The notes under the pieces: generated by a model
What the model was told of the DNA's origin: nothing
Databases searched by the model: none
What the model saw: only the letters and a program-made list of their open reading frames with translations
Program-made: the position numbers and the translations under genes
In this document: piece by piece, positions 27,120 through 36,755 of the stretch
Layout: each line of letters begins with the position of its first letter
Numbering within the stretch: position 1 is the stretch's first letter
Assembly: GCA_021325235.1 (NCBI GenBank)
Contig: JAJPHN010000010.1
Location: 1-64,000 of the forward strand
Origin: Terriglobia bacterium
GTDB taxonomy: Bacteria; Acidobacteriota; Terriglobia; Bryobacterales; Bryobacteraceae
DNA: 64,000 nucleotides
Reading direction: 5' to 3'

Positions 27120-29144
27120 TTACCAGACCCGGCAGCCCTGCGCCGCCGCCATGGGCTGTCCCGCTTTACAGCCAAACGCCTGCGCAAATTCGGGAATGTT
27201 CTGAATCACTCCGATCACGCGGAACTGTCCCGGCGAATGCGGATTCGTCCGCACATCGTTGCGCGAAAACTCCGGCCGCGCATTCTCGCACCAGATCTGC
27301 GCATAGCCCAAAAAGAAACGCTGCTCCGGCGTATACCCATCGAGCTTCTGCTTATCCACGCTGCCCTTATCGATGCCGTCCATCAGCGCCATATACGCCA
27401 GGCGAATGCCCGCGTTATCCGCCCCGTTCTCTCCGAGCGTCAGCCGCCCGTTCACATTCGCATCCGGCACCGGCTTGAACGCGGAGTATTCGTTCACCAG
27501 GCAATCGGCCCGCTTCTTGAACTCTTCGTTATCCTGCTTCTCCCACCAGTCGCGCAGATTGCCGTCCGCATCGTACCTCCGCCCCTGGTCGTCAAAGCCG
27601 TGCGTCAGCTCATGCCCGATCACGGCGCCGATCCCGCCCAGATTCGCCGCCAGATCCGCATCCGCTTTGTAAAACGGAGGCTGCAAAATGCCAGCCGGGA
27701 AATTGATGTTGTTCTGCAACGGGCTGTAATATGCGTTCACGGTCGGCGGTGTCATCCCAAACTCCGACCGGTCCACCGGCTTGCCAATCTTGTTCAGCTC
27801 GCGGTGCACCTCGAACTCGCGCGCATTCCGCACATCCGCCACCAGGTTGTTATCCGTAATCGCCACGCTCGAATAATCGCGCCACTTCTCCGGATAGCCG
27901 ATCTTGTTCGTCACGCCCTTCAGCTTCGCCAGCGCCTGCTGCTTGGTCGCACTGCTCATCCAGGTCAGCGAATCGATGTCCTTCGCCATCTCTTGCTCGA
28001 TCAGCTTCACCAGCTCCTGCGTCTTCTCTTTCGAAGCTCCGGCAAACGCCCGTTCCACATACTTCTGTCCGAGCGCCTCGCCCAGCGCCAAGTCGGTCGA
28101 CTGCACACACCGTTTCCAGCGCGGCTGCAGCTCTTTCGCGCCCGTCAGATACCGTCCGTAAAAGTTGAAGTTCTCCTCCACAAACGGCTTGCTCAGGTTT
28201 GGCGCGTAAGCCGACACGTAGTGCCACAACAAATACGTCTTCAGGTCATCCAGATTTGTCGAAGACAACGTGTTCTCGAGCGCTTTGAAAAATTCGGGGA
28301 CCGCCACGTTCAGCGTCGTAAACTTCGGCGACCCCCGTTCCGCGAAAAACGCCTGGAAATCGAAACCGGGTGTGAGCTTTTCCAGCTCCGCTTCGGTCAT
28401 CTTGTGATGCGTCAGGCTCGGATCGCGTCTTGCTACGCGATCGAGCGAGTGCTCCGCCAGCGCCGTCTCAATCGCCAGCACAGCCTTCGCATCCGCCTCC
28501 GCCTTCTCGGGAGCCTCTCCAATCAGCTGCAGCATCTTCGAGACGTGCTGCACATACTCCGCCCGCGTCTTCTCATCTTTCGGCCCGATGTAATAGCTCT
28601 TGTCCGGCAGACCCAGCCCGCCCTGATCGACATCGGCAATCGTCATGCGCGCATTGTCGGCATCCGGCGTCGAGCGAAACGCGAAGAGCGCCGTCACGCC
28701 CTGGTTCTGCAGATCCGCTACTTCGCTTGCTAGCGCCTTCTTGTCGGCCAGCGCGCGAATGCGTTCGATTCCCGGTTTGATCGGATCGTAACCGGCTTTA
28801 TCCACCGCCGCTTCGTCCATGCACGCCGCATAAAACGCCCCGATCTTCTGATCAATTGGCGAGCGGTCCTGATGCTTCGCCGAGTCTTCCAGAATGCTGC
28901 GCAGAATCTCCTGATTATGGTTCTGCAGCTCGTTAAAGCGGCCCCAGCGCGAGTACTCGGGCGGCACCGGATTCTCTTTAATCCAGTTCCCGCAGGCGTA
29001 TTGATAAAAATTCTGGCAGGGATCCACGCTCTTGTCGATCGCCTTCAGATCCACTCCCGACGCTGGCTCCGCGCCGCTTTGCTGTGCCTGAGCAGACATC
29101 GAAGCCAGGCCAAAACCAAACAGAGCGAACACAATCCAACGCAT
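27120..29144 (-). CDS. M13 family (neprilysin-like) zinc endopeptidase, copy 2
   Basis: A 674-residue paralog of the preceding gene: signal peptide ending MSAQA, DPCQNFYQYACGNW, NAYYSPLQNNINFPAGILQPPFY, HELTH at 511-515, GENGADNAG and the terminal CRVW. Both copies retain all catalytic residues, so both are probably active. The divergence between them is considerable outside the core motifs, indicating an old duplication and perhaps different substrate preference. The 6-base intergenic gap implies a single transcript with copy 2 first. Confidence 0.95.
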   Translation of the reverse strand: MRWIVFALFGFGLASMSAQAQQSGAEPASGVDLKAIDKSVDPCQNFYQYACGNWIKENPVPPEYSRWGRFNELQNHNQEILRSILEDSAKHQDRSPIDQKIGAFYAACMDEAAVDKAGYDPIKPGIERIRALADKKALASEVADLQNQGVTALFAFRSTPDADNARMTIADVDQGGLGLPDKSYYIGPKDEKTRAEYVQHVSKMLQLIGEAPEKAEADAKAVLAIETALAEHSLDRVARRDPSLTHHKMTEAELEKLTPGFDFQAFFAERGSPKFTTLNVAVPEFFKALENTLSSTNLDDLKTYLLWHYVSAYAPNLSKPFVEENFNFYGRYLTGAKELQPRWKRCVQSTDLALGEALGQKYVERAFAGASKEKTQELVKLIEQEMAKDIDSLTWMSSATKQQALAKLKGVTNKIGYPEKWRDYSSVAITDNNLVADVRNAREFEVHRELNKIGKPVDRSEFGMTPPTVNAYYSPLQNNINFPAGILQPPFYKADADLAANLGGIGAVIGHELTHGFDDQGRRYDADGNLRDWWEKQDNEEFKKRADCLVNEYSAFKPVPDANVNGRLTLGENGADNAGIRLAYMALMDGIDKGSVDKQKLDGYTPEQRFFLGYAQIWCENARPEFSRNDVRTNPHSPGQFRVIGVIQNIPEFAQAFGCKAGQPMAAAQGCRVW

Positions 29145-29177
29145 GTAACAAAAATTATCAGATGCGTTTCGAGCGGG

Positions 29178-29768
29178 TTAGCACGGTTTGCGGCGCCGCC
29201 CGAACAGCCACCACGCGACGATGAGTGCTGCGGCAATTGCACTCGCTTCGAGCGTGTACTTGTGAAACAAAGCGAAGGCGTGCTGCCAGTTCTCGCCCAC
29301 CACATAACCGAGCGTCAAAAATACGCTGCACCAAACCGCCGCGCCCGCATACGCAAACAGCGCAAAGGTGGGCCAGCGCAATTCAGTTGTACCCGCCACC
29401 AGAGCCGTGAAATGCCGCACACCCGGGATGAAATAACCAATGGCGAGCAGCCAGGGCCCGGTGCGGTCAAACCACGCGTGCACGCGGGCCAGCCGCTCCG
29501 CTGTCAAGCCGATGTATTTGCCGTATCCATAAATGACTCGATGACCATAGCTGCGCCCAAGCAGATAGCTCACCGTAATTCCGGTTGCGCTCCCGGCAAT
29601 TGCGGTCAGCAACGCCGCCGCCGGGTGCATGGTGTGTTTCCAGATCAGATAACCGCAAAACGTCAGCAGCGTTTCGTCCGGCACCGGAAGCCCGACAATC
29701 CCCAGCATGAGCAATGCAAACAGCGCCGGATACCCATAATGCGACAGCCACGCATAAACCGCTTCCAT
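29178..29768 (-). CDS. DedA family membrane protein
   Basis: A 196-residue polytopic protein. The DedA pattern is clear: GIVGLPVPDETLLTFCGYL (membrane-dipping acidic motif), GSATGITVSYLLGRSYG, and the conserved Arg/Gly-rich stretch FIPGVRHFTALVAG. DedA proteins are needed for lipid (undecaprenyl phosphate or phosphatidylethanolamine) flipping and proton-motive-force maintenance. The C-terminus is a helix plus a basic tail. It follows the M13 pair after 33 bases on the same strand. Confidence 0.9.
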   Translation of the reverse strand: MEAVYAWLSHYGYPALFALLMLGIVGLPVPDETLLTFCGYLIWKHTMHPAAALLTAIAGSATGITVSYLLGRSYGHRVIYGYGKYIGLTAERLARVHAWFDRTGPWLLAIGYFIPGVRHFTALVAGTTELRWPTFALFAYAGAAVWCSVFLTLGYVVGENWQHAFALFHKYTLEASAIAAALIVAWWLFGRRRKPC

Positions 29769-29864
29769 ATGTCAGAGCCTTTGAGCCGCGCCAGCGGCTT
29801 TTAACCGGAGGCCCGGAAACCATGAGCGAAGCGATTGGTGCTTTCACTGCGCTACGATTCCACT

Positions 29865-30176
29865 ATGGCCCAGGCGAAAGGTCACCTGTTCGAAGTCAAA
29901 TGCCCCTGCTGCGATTCCACCCTGCAGATCGACAGCGAAACCCAGCTCGTCGTTCAGCATCGCGAGGTCGAACGCAAGCCGCTCATCGAAGACCTGCACA
30001 GCGCGGTCGAGCAGCTGAAAGGCGACGCCGCGCGCCGCAACGACCTCTTTGAAAAAAGTTTCGCCAACCAGAAATCGAGCGATAAAGTTCGTGAAAAGCG
30101 CTTCGAGGAGCTGCTCAAGCAGGCCAAAGAAGATAAATCGGAAAACCTCCCTCGCCGTCCTTTCGATCTCGACTAA
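29865..30176 (+). CDS. Small hypothetical protein with a CPCC motif
   Basis: A 103-residue acidic/basic protein starting MAQAKGHLFEVKCPCCDSTLQID. The Cys cluster at 13, 15 and 16 plus adjacent strands looks like half of a zinc ribbon; no second Cys pair is present, so it may bind metal as a dimer. The rest is helical and highly charged. Its family is not recognised. ATG 29865 is preferred over an in-frame upstream start because the Cys motif then lies at the usual distance from the N-terminus. Confidence 0.65.
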   Translation: MAQAKGHLFEVKCPCCDSTLQIDSETQLVVQHREVERKPLIEDLHSAVEQLKGDAARRNDLFEKSFANQKSSDKVREKRFEELLKQAKEDKSENLPRRPFDLD

Positions 30177-30215
30177 GCTTGCATCGGGCGGCCGCGTCGT
30201 AGAATCAGCTTTGAT

Positions 30216-31184
30216 ATGAAAGCTGTCGTCGCAGACCCAGTCGGCGGACCCGAAAATCTGAAATACATCGATCGTGAGCAGCCCAGGCCCAGCCCGGGCG
30301 AAGCGCTCGTCAAACTCGAAGCCATCGGCATCAACTTCATCGACATCTATTTCCGCGCCGGCCTCTACAAAGCGCCGGAAACGCCCGTGCAGCTCGGCAG
30401 CGAAGGCGCCGGCGTCGTGACCGAAACCACGGCCGGCAGTAAATTCCAGAAAGGCGACCGCGTAGCCTTCGCCATGGCGCGCGGTTCGTATGCCGAATAC
30501 CAGGCTGTACCGGAAAAGTTTCTCGTCCGGCTTCCTGAAAACGTCAGCTTCGACGACGCCGCTGCCGTCATGCTGCAGGGCATGACCGCCCATTACCTCA
30601 CGCGCTCCACGTTTCCGCTCCAGCCGGGAAACACGTGTCTGGTGCACGCTGCCGCCGGAGGCGCCGGCCTGATGATCGTGCAGATGGCCAAGATTGCAGG
30701 AGCCACCGTAATCGGCACCTGCTCCACGGCGGAAAAAGAGAAGCTGGTCCGCGAACATGGCGCCGATCACGTCATTCGCTACACCGAGCAGGATTTTCTT
30801 CCCGAAGTCAAACGGATCACGAACAATGCGGGCGTGGAGGTCGTCTACGATTCGGTGGGCAAAGCAACCTTCGCGAAGAGCCTCGACTGCCTCAAACCGC
30901 GTGGCCTGATGGCGAGCTTCGGCCAGTCGAGCGGCCCGGTGGGCGAAATCGATCCGCTGCTGCTCTCGCAGAAGGGCTCGCTCTATCTCACGCGTCCGAG
31001 CCTGGCCAATTACATCAGCGATCCAGCCGAGCTCGACTGGCGCGCTCGCGAAATCTTCGGATGGATCGCCGCCGGCAAGCTGAAGCTGCAAATCTTTCGC
31101 AAGTACAAGCTTTCGGAAGCCGCCGAAGCGCAGCGCGATCTCGAATCCCGAAAAACGACTGGCAAACTGCTCCTGAAACCCTGA
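30216..31184 (+). CDS. qor: Quinone oxidoreductase (zeta-crystallin-like, MDR family)
   Basis: A 322-residue zinc-free medium-chain reductase. Family marks are GINFIDIYFRAGLYK, GSEGAGVV, DAAAVMLQGMTAHYL, the Rossmann glycine pattern VHAAAGGAGLMIVQMAK, and VVYDSVGKATF. It should reduce quinones with NADPH by one or two electrons. It heads a plus-strand run with the M24 peptidase (3-base gap) and accBC, which suggests common expression but no obvious shared pathway. Confidence 0.93.
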   Translation: MKAVVADPVGGPENLKYIDREQPRPSPGEALVKLEAIGINFIDIYFRAGLYKAPETPVQLGSEGAGVVTETTAGSKFQKGDRVAFAMARGSYAEYQAVPEKFLVRLPENVSFDDAAAVMLQGMTAHYLTRSTFPLQPGNTCLVHAAAGGAGLMIVQMAKIAGATVIGTCSTAEKEKLVREHGADHVIRYTEQDFLPEVKRITNNAGVEVVYDSVGKATFAKSLDCLKPRGLMASFGQSSGPVGEIDPLLLSQKGSLYLTRPSLANYISDPAELDWRAREIFGWIAAGKLKLQIFRKYKLSEAAEAQRDLESRKTTGKLLLKP

Positions 31185-31187
31185 GGA

Positions 31188-32279
31188 ATGCAGCATACGA
31201 ACGGGCATTCCGAATTCGCCGAGCGCCGCGCGCGCCTCGAACCAACGCTCGCCGAAGCGCGCGCCAATGCGTTCCTCACCACCGCCCGTCCAAACGTCCA
31301 CTACCTGAGCGGTTTCACCGGCAGCAATGGCGCCGTTCTGATTCTCCCCGGCCGCGTCATCCTGTTCACCGATCCGCGCTACGCCACCCAGGCTCCGCAG
31401 CAATCCGACTGCGAAGTGGTCGTCGCCAAAGGACCGCTGCTAGCCGAAGTCGGCAAATGGGCGCGGCGTCTCAAGCTGCGCTCGCTCGCGTTCGAGCAAA
31501 ATCGCATCAGCTTCGAAGAGTTCACGCAGCTCCGGAGCGTGCTGAAGAATGTTCGCTTGAAACCGGTGAACGGATGCGTCGAAGCGCTGCGCATGCGCAA
31601 GAGCGCCAGCGAGATCGGAACCATCAAAGCTTCCGTTCGCCTCAACTCCATCGCGCTCGAACAGGCTCTCGAACAATTCCAGCCCGATATGACCGAAGTC
31701 GATCTGGCCGCCGAGATCGAATATCGCATGCGCCTGCTTGGAGCCGACGGCACGGCTTTTGAAACCATCGTCGCTTCCGGCGAACGCACTGCGCTCCCAC
31801 ACGCGCACCCAACCAATCATCCGATACAGCGCAATCAATTACTATTAGTGGATATGGGTGCCAGCGTAGCTGGTTACGCCAGCGATATGACGCGCACTCA
31901 TGCGTTAGGCAAGCTGAACGCGAAAACCCGCCGCATGTATAAGGCGGTGCTCGAGAGTCAGCTGGCGGCTATTGAAGCAGTGAAACCGGGTGCATCCTGC
32001 ACTGCGGTCGATCGCGCCGCGCGTACCGTGTTGCGCGAATACGGTCTGGAGAAGTATTTCATTCATTCGACCGGCCACGGGCTCGGGCTTGAGATTCACG
32101 AAGGCCCGCGCGTAGGCCGTAAGGAGAAGACGAAGCTGGAACCGGGAATGGTGATCACCATCGAACCGGGCGTTTATCAGGAGGGTCTGGGTGGCATCCG
32201 GATTGAAGATACCGTGCTCGTTTCCGAGCGCGGGCACGAAGTGCTCACTCCAACCGGAAAAGAACTCGTGGTACTCTAA
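31188..32279 (+). CDS. M24 family Xaa-Pro aminopeptidase/dipeptidase
   Basis: A 363-residue enzyme with a creatinase-like N-terminal domain (VHYLSGFTGSNGAVLI) and a pita-bread C-terminal domain. Metal ligands appear in LLVDMGASVAGYASDMTRT (two Asp), HSTGHGLGLEIHEGP (His), TIEPGVY (Glu) and GIRIEDTVLV (Glu). It removes N-terminal residues preceding proline or cleaves Xaa-Pro dipeptides. In many bacteria this gene precedes efp or accBC, and here accB follows after 27 bases. Confidence 0.93.
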   Translation: MQHTNGHSEFAERRARLEPTLAEARANAFLTTARPNVHYLSGFTGSNGAVLILPGRVILFTDPRYATQAPQQSDCEVVVAKGPLLAEVGKWARRLKLRSLAFEQNRISFEEFTQLRSVLKNVRLKPVNGCVEALRMRKSASEIGTIKASVRLNSIALEQALEQFQPDMTEVDLAAEIEYRMRLLGADGTAFETIVASGERTALPHAHPTNHPIQRNQLLLVDMGASVAGYASDMTRTHALGKLNAKTRRMYKAVLESQLAAIEAVKPGASCTAVDRAARTVLREYGLEKYFIHSTGHGLGLEIHEGPRVGRKEKTKLEPGMVITIEPGVYQEGLGGIRIEDTVLVSERGHEVLTPTGKELVVL

Positions 32280-32306
32280 GCCGCAGTTTTTGCTTCGAGC
32301 CGCACG

Positions 32307-32822
32307 ATGAATAGCAACGACGGCCAAACAATGACAATAGACGAAATCAGAAAGTTAATCGACGTGGTGCGCGAGACCGGTATCTCCGAGCTCGAAGTGC
32401 AGCTGGCCGAGAGCCGCGTGCGAATCACCGTTCACAAGCCAACCAGCCAGGAGATTGTGATTCCGCCCGTCGTCCCGCTAACCGTAGCCTCGACCCTTGC
32501 AACCGCGGTTCCGCAAAGCGCGCCCGCCGCTCCCGCCGAAGCTGCGGCGCCAGAAAGCAGCGCGCCTAAGCCCGACGAACCCTCGACGGTCGTAAAATCA
32601 CCGATTGTGGGGACTTATTACGACGCGCCCACACCGGGAGCGGCGCCCTTCGTCAAAGTAGGCGATCGCGTCGAGCCCAAGCAGGTTTTGTGCATCATCG
32701 AATCGATGAAGCTCATGAACGAGATTGAAGCCGAAGTGGCCGGCATCGTGGTTGCAAAGCACGTCGAGAATGGTCGTCCCGTAGAATACGGCGAATCGCT
32801 CTTCACGCTGCGGCCGCTCTAG
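32307..32822 (+). CDS. accB: Acetyl-CoA carboxylase biotin carboxyl carrier protein
   Basis: The biotinylated subunit of acetyl-CoA carboxylase, first committed step of fatty-acid synthesis. Up to 171 residues: N-terminal [21 protein letters not shown], a Pro/Ala-rich linker at ~55-92, and a biotinyl domain with the modification site ESMKLM (Lys135) and the thumb-like insert region [14 protein letters not shown] second ATG at 32331 gives the more usual N-terminus MTIDEIRK and may be the real start. It is followed by accC after 14 bases. Confidence 0.96.
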   Translation: MNSNDGQTMTIDEIRKLIDVVRETGISELEVQLAESRVRITVHKPTSQEIVIPPVVPLTVASTLATAVPQSAPAAPAEAAAPESSAPKPDEPSTVVKSPIVGTYYDAPTPGAAPFVKVGDRVEPKQVLCIIESMKLMNEIEAEVAGIVVAKHVENGRPVEYGESLFTLRPL

Positions 32823-32836
32823 AAAGTTATTCGAGA

Positions 32837-34198
32837 ATGTTTCGAAAAATCCTGATCGCCAACCGGGGCGAAATCGCGCTCCGGGTCATTTGCGCGTGCA
32901 AGGACCTTGGCATCAAAACTGTCGCCGTTTACTCGGAAGCCGACCGCCACTCGCTGCACGTTCGCTTTGCCGATGAAGCCATCTGCATCGGCCCGGCAAA
33001 GAGCACGCTCAGCTATCTCAATATCCCGGCCGTGATCAGCGCGGCCGAAATCACCAATGTCGACGCGGTGCATCCGGGCTACGGTTTTCTGAGCGAAAAT
33101 CCGGACTTCGCCGAAGTCTGCGAGCTGTCCGGTATCAAATTCATCGGGCCGCGTCCCGATGTGATCCGCGACATGGGTCTCAAGCAGCGCGCGCGAACCA
33201 TCATGGCCAAAGCCGGAGTGCCGATTCTGCCGGGCTCGGAAGGCGTGCTCGCAAGCGCGGAAGAAGCGCTGGCGCTGGCGTCGCAGATCGGCTATCCGGT
33301 GATGCTCAAAGCTGCTGCCGGCGGCGGCGGTCGCGGCATGCGCGTCGTGCGTTCTGAAAATGATCTCCCATCCCTGCTCGCGCAGGCGCAGAGCGAAGCG
33401 GCAGCGGCATTCTCCTGCGGCGATGTTTACATGGAGAAGCTGATCGAAGCGCCGCGGCACATTGAGTTTCAGGTGCTTGCCGACGAGCACGGAAACGTCG
33501 AAATTCTAGGCGAGCGCGAGTGCTCCATTCAGCGCCGGCACCAGAAACTGCTCGAAGAATCTCCGTCCCCATCTGTTTCGCCCGAGCTTCGCAAGAACAT
33601 CTCCGATCGTCTGCGGGTGGCGATGAAGTCGGTCGGCTACACGAATGCCGGAACCGTCGAATTCCTGATGGATGAAAACCGCAACCTCTACTTCATCGAA
33701 GTAAACGCGCGCATTCAGGTCGAGCATCCCGTCACGGAATTTGTCACCGGCGTCGATCTGGTGAAAGCGCAGATTCGCATCGCATCGGGCGAGGAGCTTG
33801 GCAGCATTTTCCGCACGCCGGTCACGCTCACCGGTCACGCCATCGAATGCCGCATCAACGCCGAAGATCCACGTACGTTCGGGCCCTCGCCCGGCCGCAT
33901 CACCGGGCTCAACATACCGGGCGGGATCGGCGTACGAGTCGACACGGCCGCCTATACGGACGGTTTCATTCCGCCGTACTACGATTCGCTCGTTGCCAAG
34001 CTGATCACCTACGGCAAAGATCGCGATGAGGCGATCTTACGCATGCGCCGCGCACTCAGCATGTTCGTCGTCGAAGGCATTCACACCACGACTTCGCTTC
34101 ACGACCGCATTTTGTGCGATGAGAATTTTGTCTCGGGCAATTTCGACACGACGTTCCTGACGAAATTCCCGTTCAGCGGCAACGGCACCGGCCACTGA
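32837..34198 (+). CDS. accC: Acetyl-CoA carboxylase, biotin carboxylase subunit
   Basis: A 453-residue ATP-grasp enzyme that carboxylates biotin on AccB. The start [18 protein letters not shown], the glycine-rich ATP loop [43 protein letters not shown] and [16 protein letters not shown] are diagnostic. Length matches the family. It is the last intact gene of the accBC unit; immediately after its stop a truncated ADOP permease sequence begins, so a rearrangement has occurred right at its 3' end without damaging it. Confidence 0.97.
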   Translation: MFRKILIANRGEIALRVICACKDLGIKTVAVYSEADRHSLHVRFADEAICIGPAKSTLSYLNIPAVISAAEITNVDAVHPGYGFLSENPDFAEVCELSGIKFIGPRPDVIRDMGLKQRARTIMAKAGVPILPGSEGVLASAEEALALASQIGYPVMLKAAAGGGGRGMRVVRSENDLPSLLAQAQSEAAAAFSCGDVYMEKLIEAPRHIEFQVLADEHGNVEILGERECSIQRRHQKLLEESPSPSVSPELRKNISDRLRVAMKSVGYTNAGTVEFLMDENRNLYFIEVNARIQVEHPVTEFVTGVDLVKAQIRIASGEELGSIFRTPVTLTGHAIECRINAEDPRTFGPSPGRITGLNIPGGIGVRVDTAAYTDGFIPPYYDSLVAKLITYGKDRDEAILRMRRALSMFVVEGIHTTTSLHDRILCDENFVSGNFDTTFLTKFPFSGNGTGH

Positions 34199-34202
34199 TT
34201 TT

Positions 34203-34718
34203 CAAAATCGCTCAGCTCTCAAGCCGCTCCCCTATCCGAAATCGGACCGCCTGGTACTGATCTGGGAAAGCGATCCGAAGGACGGCATCAAACGCGAAGG
34301 TCCGTCCGGGCCGAATTTCCTCGACTGGCGCGAGCAAAGCCGCTCCTTCGAAGACATGGCGCTGCTCGAGATCGGCACCGCAACACTGAAATACCAAGGG
34401 CTGCCCGAACAGGTAACAGGCCTGCGCGTCACCACGAATTTTTTGCCGCTGTTTGGCGCGCGCACCATCCAGGGACGCGGCTTTACAGCCGAAGATGGAG
34501 CGGGCGCGGCGCGCCTTCCGGCGATGGTCCTGACAAACGCATTCTGGAAGAGCCGCTTCGGCGGCGATCCGAATATCGTAGGCCGGAAACTGGAGTGCAA
34601 CGGCGAACTATACACCGTCATCGGCGTGCTCACGCCCGAGTTCCAGCAGCCGCTGCCCGCCGATCTGTATGTGCCGTGGCCGCTCGCAGAGCGGCCCGAG
34701 CGGTGGCCTGAGCGCTAA
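34203..34718 (+). pseudogene. ADOP/MacB-like permease remnant
   Basis: An open segment without a proper start. Beginning right after accC, the frame reads LKPLPYPKSDRLVLIWESD, GPNFLDWREQSRSFEDMAL, VTTNFLPLFGARTIQGRGF, LTNAFWKSRFGG and DLYVPWPLAERPER, then stops. This is the MacB periplasmic core domain found in ADOP permeases. The N-terminal ADOP domain, the first membrane helix and all later FtsX domains are absent. It is best read as a decayed fragment of a permease of the kind that starts at the left edge of this window. Confidence 0.82.
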
Positions 34719-34761
34719 GGTAAGGCTTCCATCTTTGCGAATCGGGCGAACGTGTTACTGT

Positions 34762-36381
34762 CTACCGTCCCGAGCTCTTAACTTCCGGATCGCCATGTGC
34801 CTGCCCAAGATCGAGCGAGGTATCTAATTTCGAGTACGAACCCGTAATCTTGAACGGAACCATTTTCTGCTTGTGTTTCCTCTTGAAAAAAGGAGTGATC
34901 ACCTTTACCATCAGGGATTTGAATCCAGTCGTTGCACTTGAAGGACTCCCTGTGGTTAACAAAGTTCCGTGCAGATCCACCTTATAGTCGATCAAACCGT
35001 AAGTACCGTGCATCCAGGCCTTCGCACCGGGAATCGTGAACGAAACGTCCGAGAGTCTCGCAACTCCGCTCACCGCATCGCCGTGTCCTTTCAGGTCTGA
35101 GACTACATTGCGGCCTGGCTGCTCGGCGTCGTCCTTTTCGGCCTTTTGCGCACTCTCGCTTAGGCGTGTTAGTTCCCGTTCGGTATCGGCATTCGCGAAT
35201 TTCCCTCGGCTCACTCCGAAATCCGCGCTCATCCGGATCCTCTGCAGGAATGGCTCCGGTCCTGTCGGAATATCCACGTGAGCCGAAAGCGCGAACACAC
35301 CGCTCATGGGCGCGTTCTGACCGGAAATGAAGAGCCGCAGAATGTCTTCTAACCGCGCGCTATCGGTCCAGATGTCAATGGAAGCGGTCTTCCCAGCGCG
35401 ATTGTCGCTTTTCGCGATCGTTCCTCGAAATTCGGCCGTTGTGTGATCGAAGGTCGCCGCCACTTGTTCGAGTTTCGTATCGCCATTGGTCGCATCCACG
35501 ATTGCGCGATACGCGGCCTGAAGCCGGCGCTCGTGGCTCGTATCGTAAACCTTAAAATCGGGCACGTCCGCGCGTCCCTCGATCGCAATCTGACGCAAAA
35601 TTCCCCTGAATTTTCCCCCCGAAGATAGCGTTCCTGAGATGCCATGGAATGCCGCGAGATTTGCATTCTCAAAGGTATAATCTCCGTGCAAAAGGGTACT
35701 GCCCGGATCCTTCGGATTCCAGACCCCGAACGTGCCGCTCGAGTGGATCTTGCCCGGCGGCTTTTCGATCGAAATCGATGTCCGGTACGACATCGGCACG
35801 TTATTCCCCACCCCATCCAAAGTCAATTTGTCGATGCCCAGCCGGTATCGCTTCTCGCCCGTCTTCGTGACGAACTCGAGAACCGCGCCGTCCGCAACAA
35901 TGCGATCTATCTTGATAGACGGCTTGGACGTGCTATAAGTCAGTGGCATCACCGGATTCGGCTGTCCCGGAATGCTCGGCGGAACTGTCACATGCATGTC
36001 CACCACGCGCACCACGGAGAGATGCTCCTGAAGCGTCAGAATCTTCGCGTAGGTCGTGACCAGAACAAGTTGCCGCACTCGAATCAGCGGCATCTTCTCC
36101 TTGTGCTTACGATGCAGAAAGCGGATATCCTCCACGACACATCCAGGCGGGAAATAGGTTCGATGGAACTGCCCGACGGTAACCGTCCGCAGCGATCTCT
36201 GCTCCAGCTCGTGGACGATACGCTTCTGGGTAAACGGCCAGTTGCAGGCAATGACCACAAAATAAATAAGGGCCGCCCCTGCCAGTACGGCCGGGATCCA
36301 GCGTTTCCAAGTAGAGTGTTGGAGGCGTGGTATGAGCGCGCCTTCGGCCGATGCGTCGGTGGTATCGGTAAGGTACGCCAT
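34762..36381 (-). CDS. AsmA-like inner-membrane protein
   Basis: About 539 residues from ATG 36381: a membrane anchor (IPAVLAGAALIYFVVIACNW) followed by a long beta-rich domain with repeated AsmA-type strands, ending in the C-terminal pattern VSGVARLSDVSFTIPGAKAWMHGTYGLIDYKVDLHG split over several strands. AsmA-like proteins are now seen as bridge-type lipid transporters between membranes. It is the downstream-most gene of the envelope cluster, but 374 bases separate it from cdsA, so it may have its own promoter. A further 38 residues upstream are open but look non-coding. Confidence 0.78.
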   Translation of the reverse strand: MAYLTDTTDASAEGALIPRLQHSTWKRWIPAVLAGAALIYFVVIACNWPFTQKRIVHELEQRSLRTVTVGQFHRTYFPPGCVVEDIRFLHRKHKEKMPLIRVRQLVLVTTYAKILTLQEHLSVVRVVDMHVTVPPSIPGQPNPVMPLTYSTSKPSIKIDRIVADGAVLEFVTKTGEKRYRLGIDKLTLDGVGNNVPMSYRTSISIEKPPGKIHSSGTFGVWNPKDPGSTLLHGDYTFENANLAAFHGISGTLSSGGKFRGILRQIAIEGRADVPDFKVYDTSHERRLQAAYRAIVDATNGDTKLEQVAATFDHTTAEFRGTIAKSDNRAGKTASIDIWTDSARLEDILRLFISGQNAPMSGVFALSAHVDIPTGPEPFLQRIRMSADFGVSRGKFANADTERELTRLSESAQKAEKDDAEQPGRNVVSDLKGHGDAVSGVARLSDVSFTIPGAKAWMHGTYGLIDYKVDLHGTLLTTGSPSSATTGFKSLMVKVITPFFKRKHKQKMVPFKITGSYSKLDTSLDLGQAHGDPEVKSSGR

Positions 36382-36755
36382 CTGTTCGCTGATCCAGGTC
36401 AGCTCCTTTGTTTCGACTACCGCGCAGTCCCCAATGTTTCTCGCGCGACGGCTACAAGCGGGTAATAGCGTTCCATAACCCAGGAGTACTGACAAGAGCT
36501 CTCGGTAGCGTTTTGTCGATCGAGCGTACGGTGAGTGGTATGTGCCAGCGTGGCATGATTCTCACTTCGTTTCCGGTTGGGAGGGCGCGGAAGTGAAACG
36601 TAGAGCCCGCATCCCAAGTACGTTTGCCATTATCTCCGTTATCAGGGGTCCGGACAAGGCTCGTGGGCGGCCAAAAGACAAGTAGTCGCGGTGTGTTTAG
36701 CAATTCCGGATTGGACAGGTTGGCATGAAAGCTCCTGGAGCAGCGCCGGCGGAAG
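36382..36755. other. 374-bp stretch without a supported gene
   Basis: All open frames here are short, overlap each other and lack family features or ribosome-binding sites. I see no tRNA, hairpin with T-tract or obvious repeat. It probably contains the promoter of the AsmA-like gene and the end of the cdsA transcript. Confidence 0.5.

Noticed and set aside
25080-28733. A plus-strand open frame of 1217 codons
   Set aside because: It is antisense to the two M13 peptidase genes, has an Arg/His/Leu-rich composition with no domain, and results from the GC-rich codon bias of the real genes.
36382-36755. Short open frames in the gap between cdsA and the AsmA-like gene
   Set aside because: None has a ribosome-binding site, codon pattern or recognisable product, and they overlap each other on both strands.
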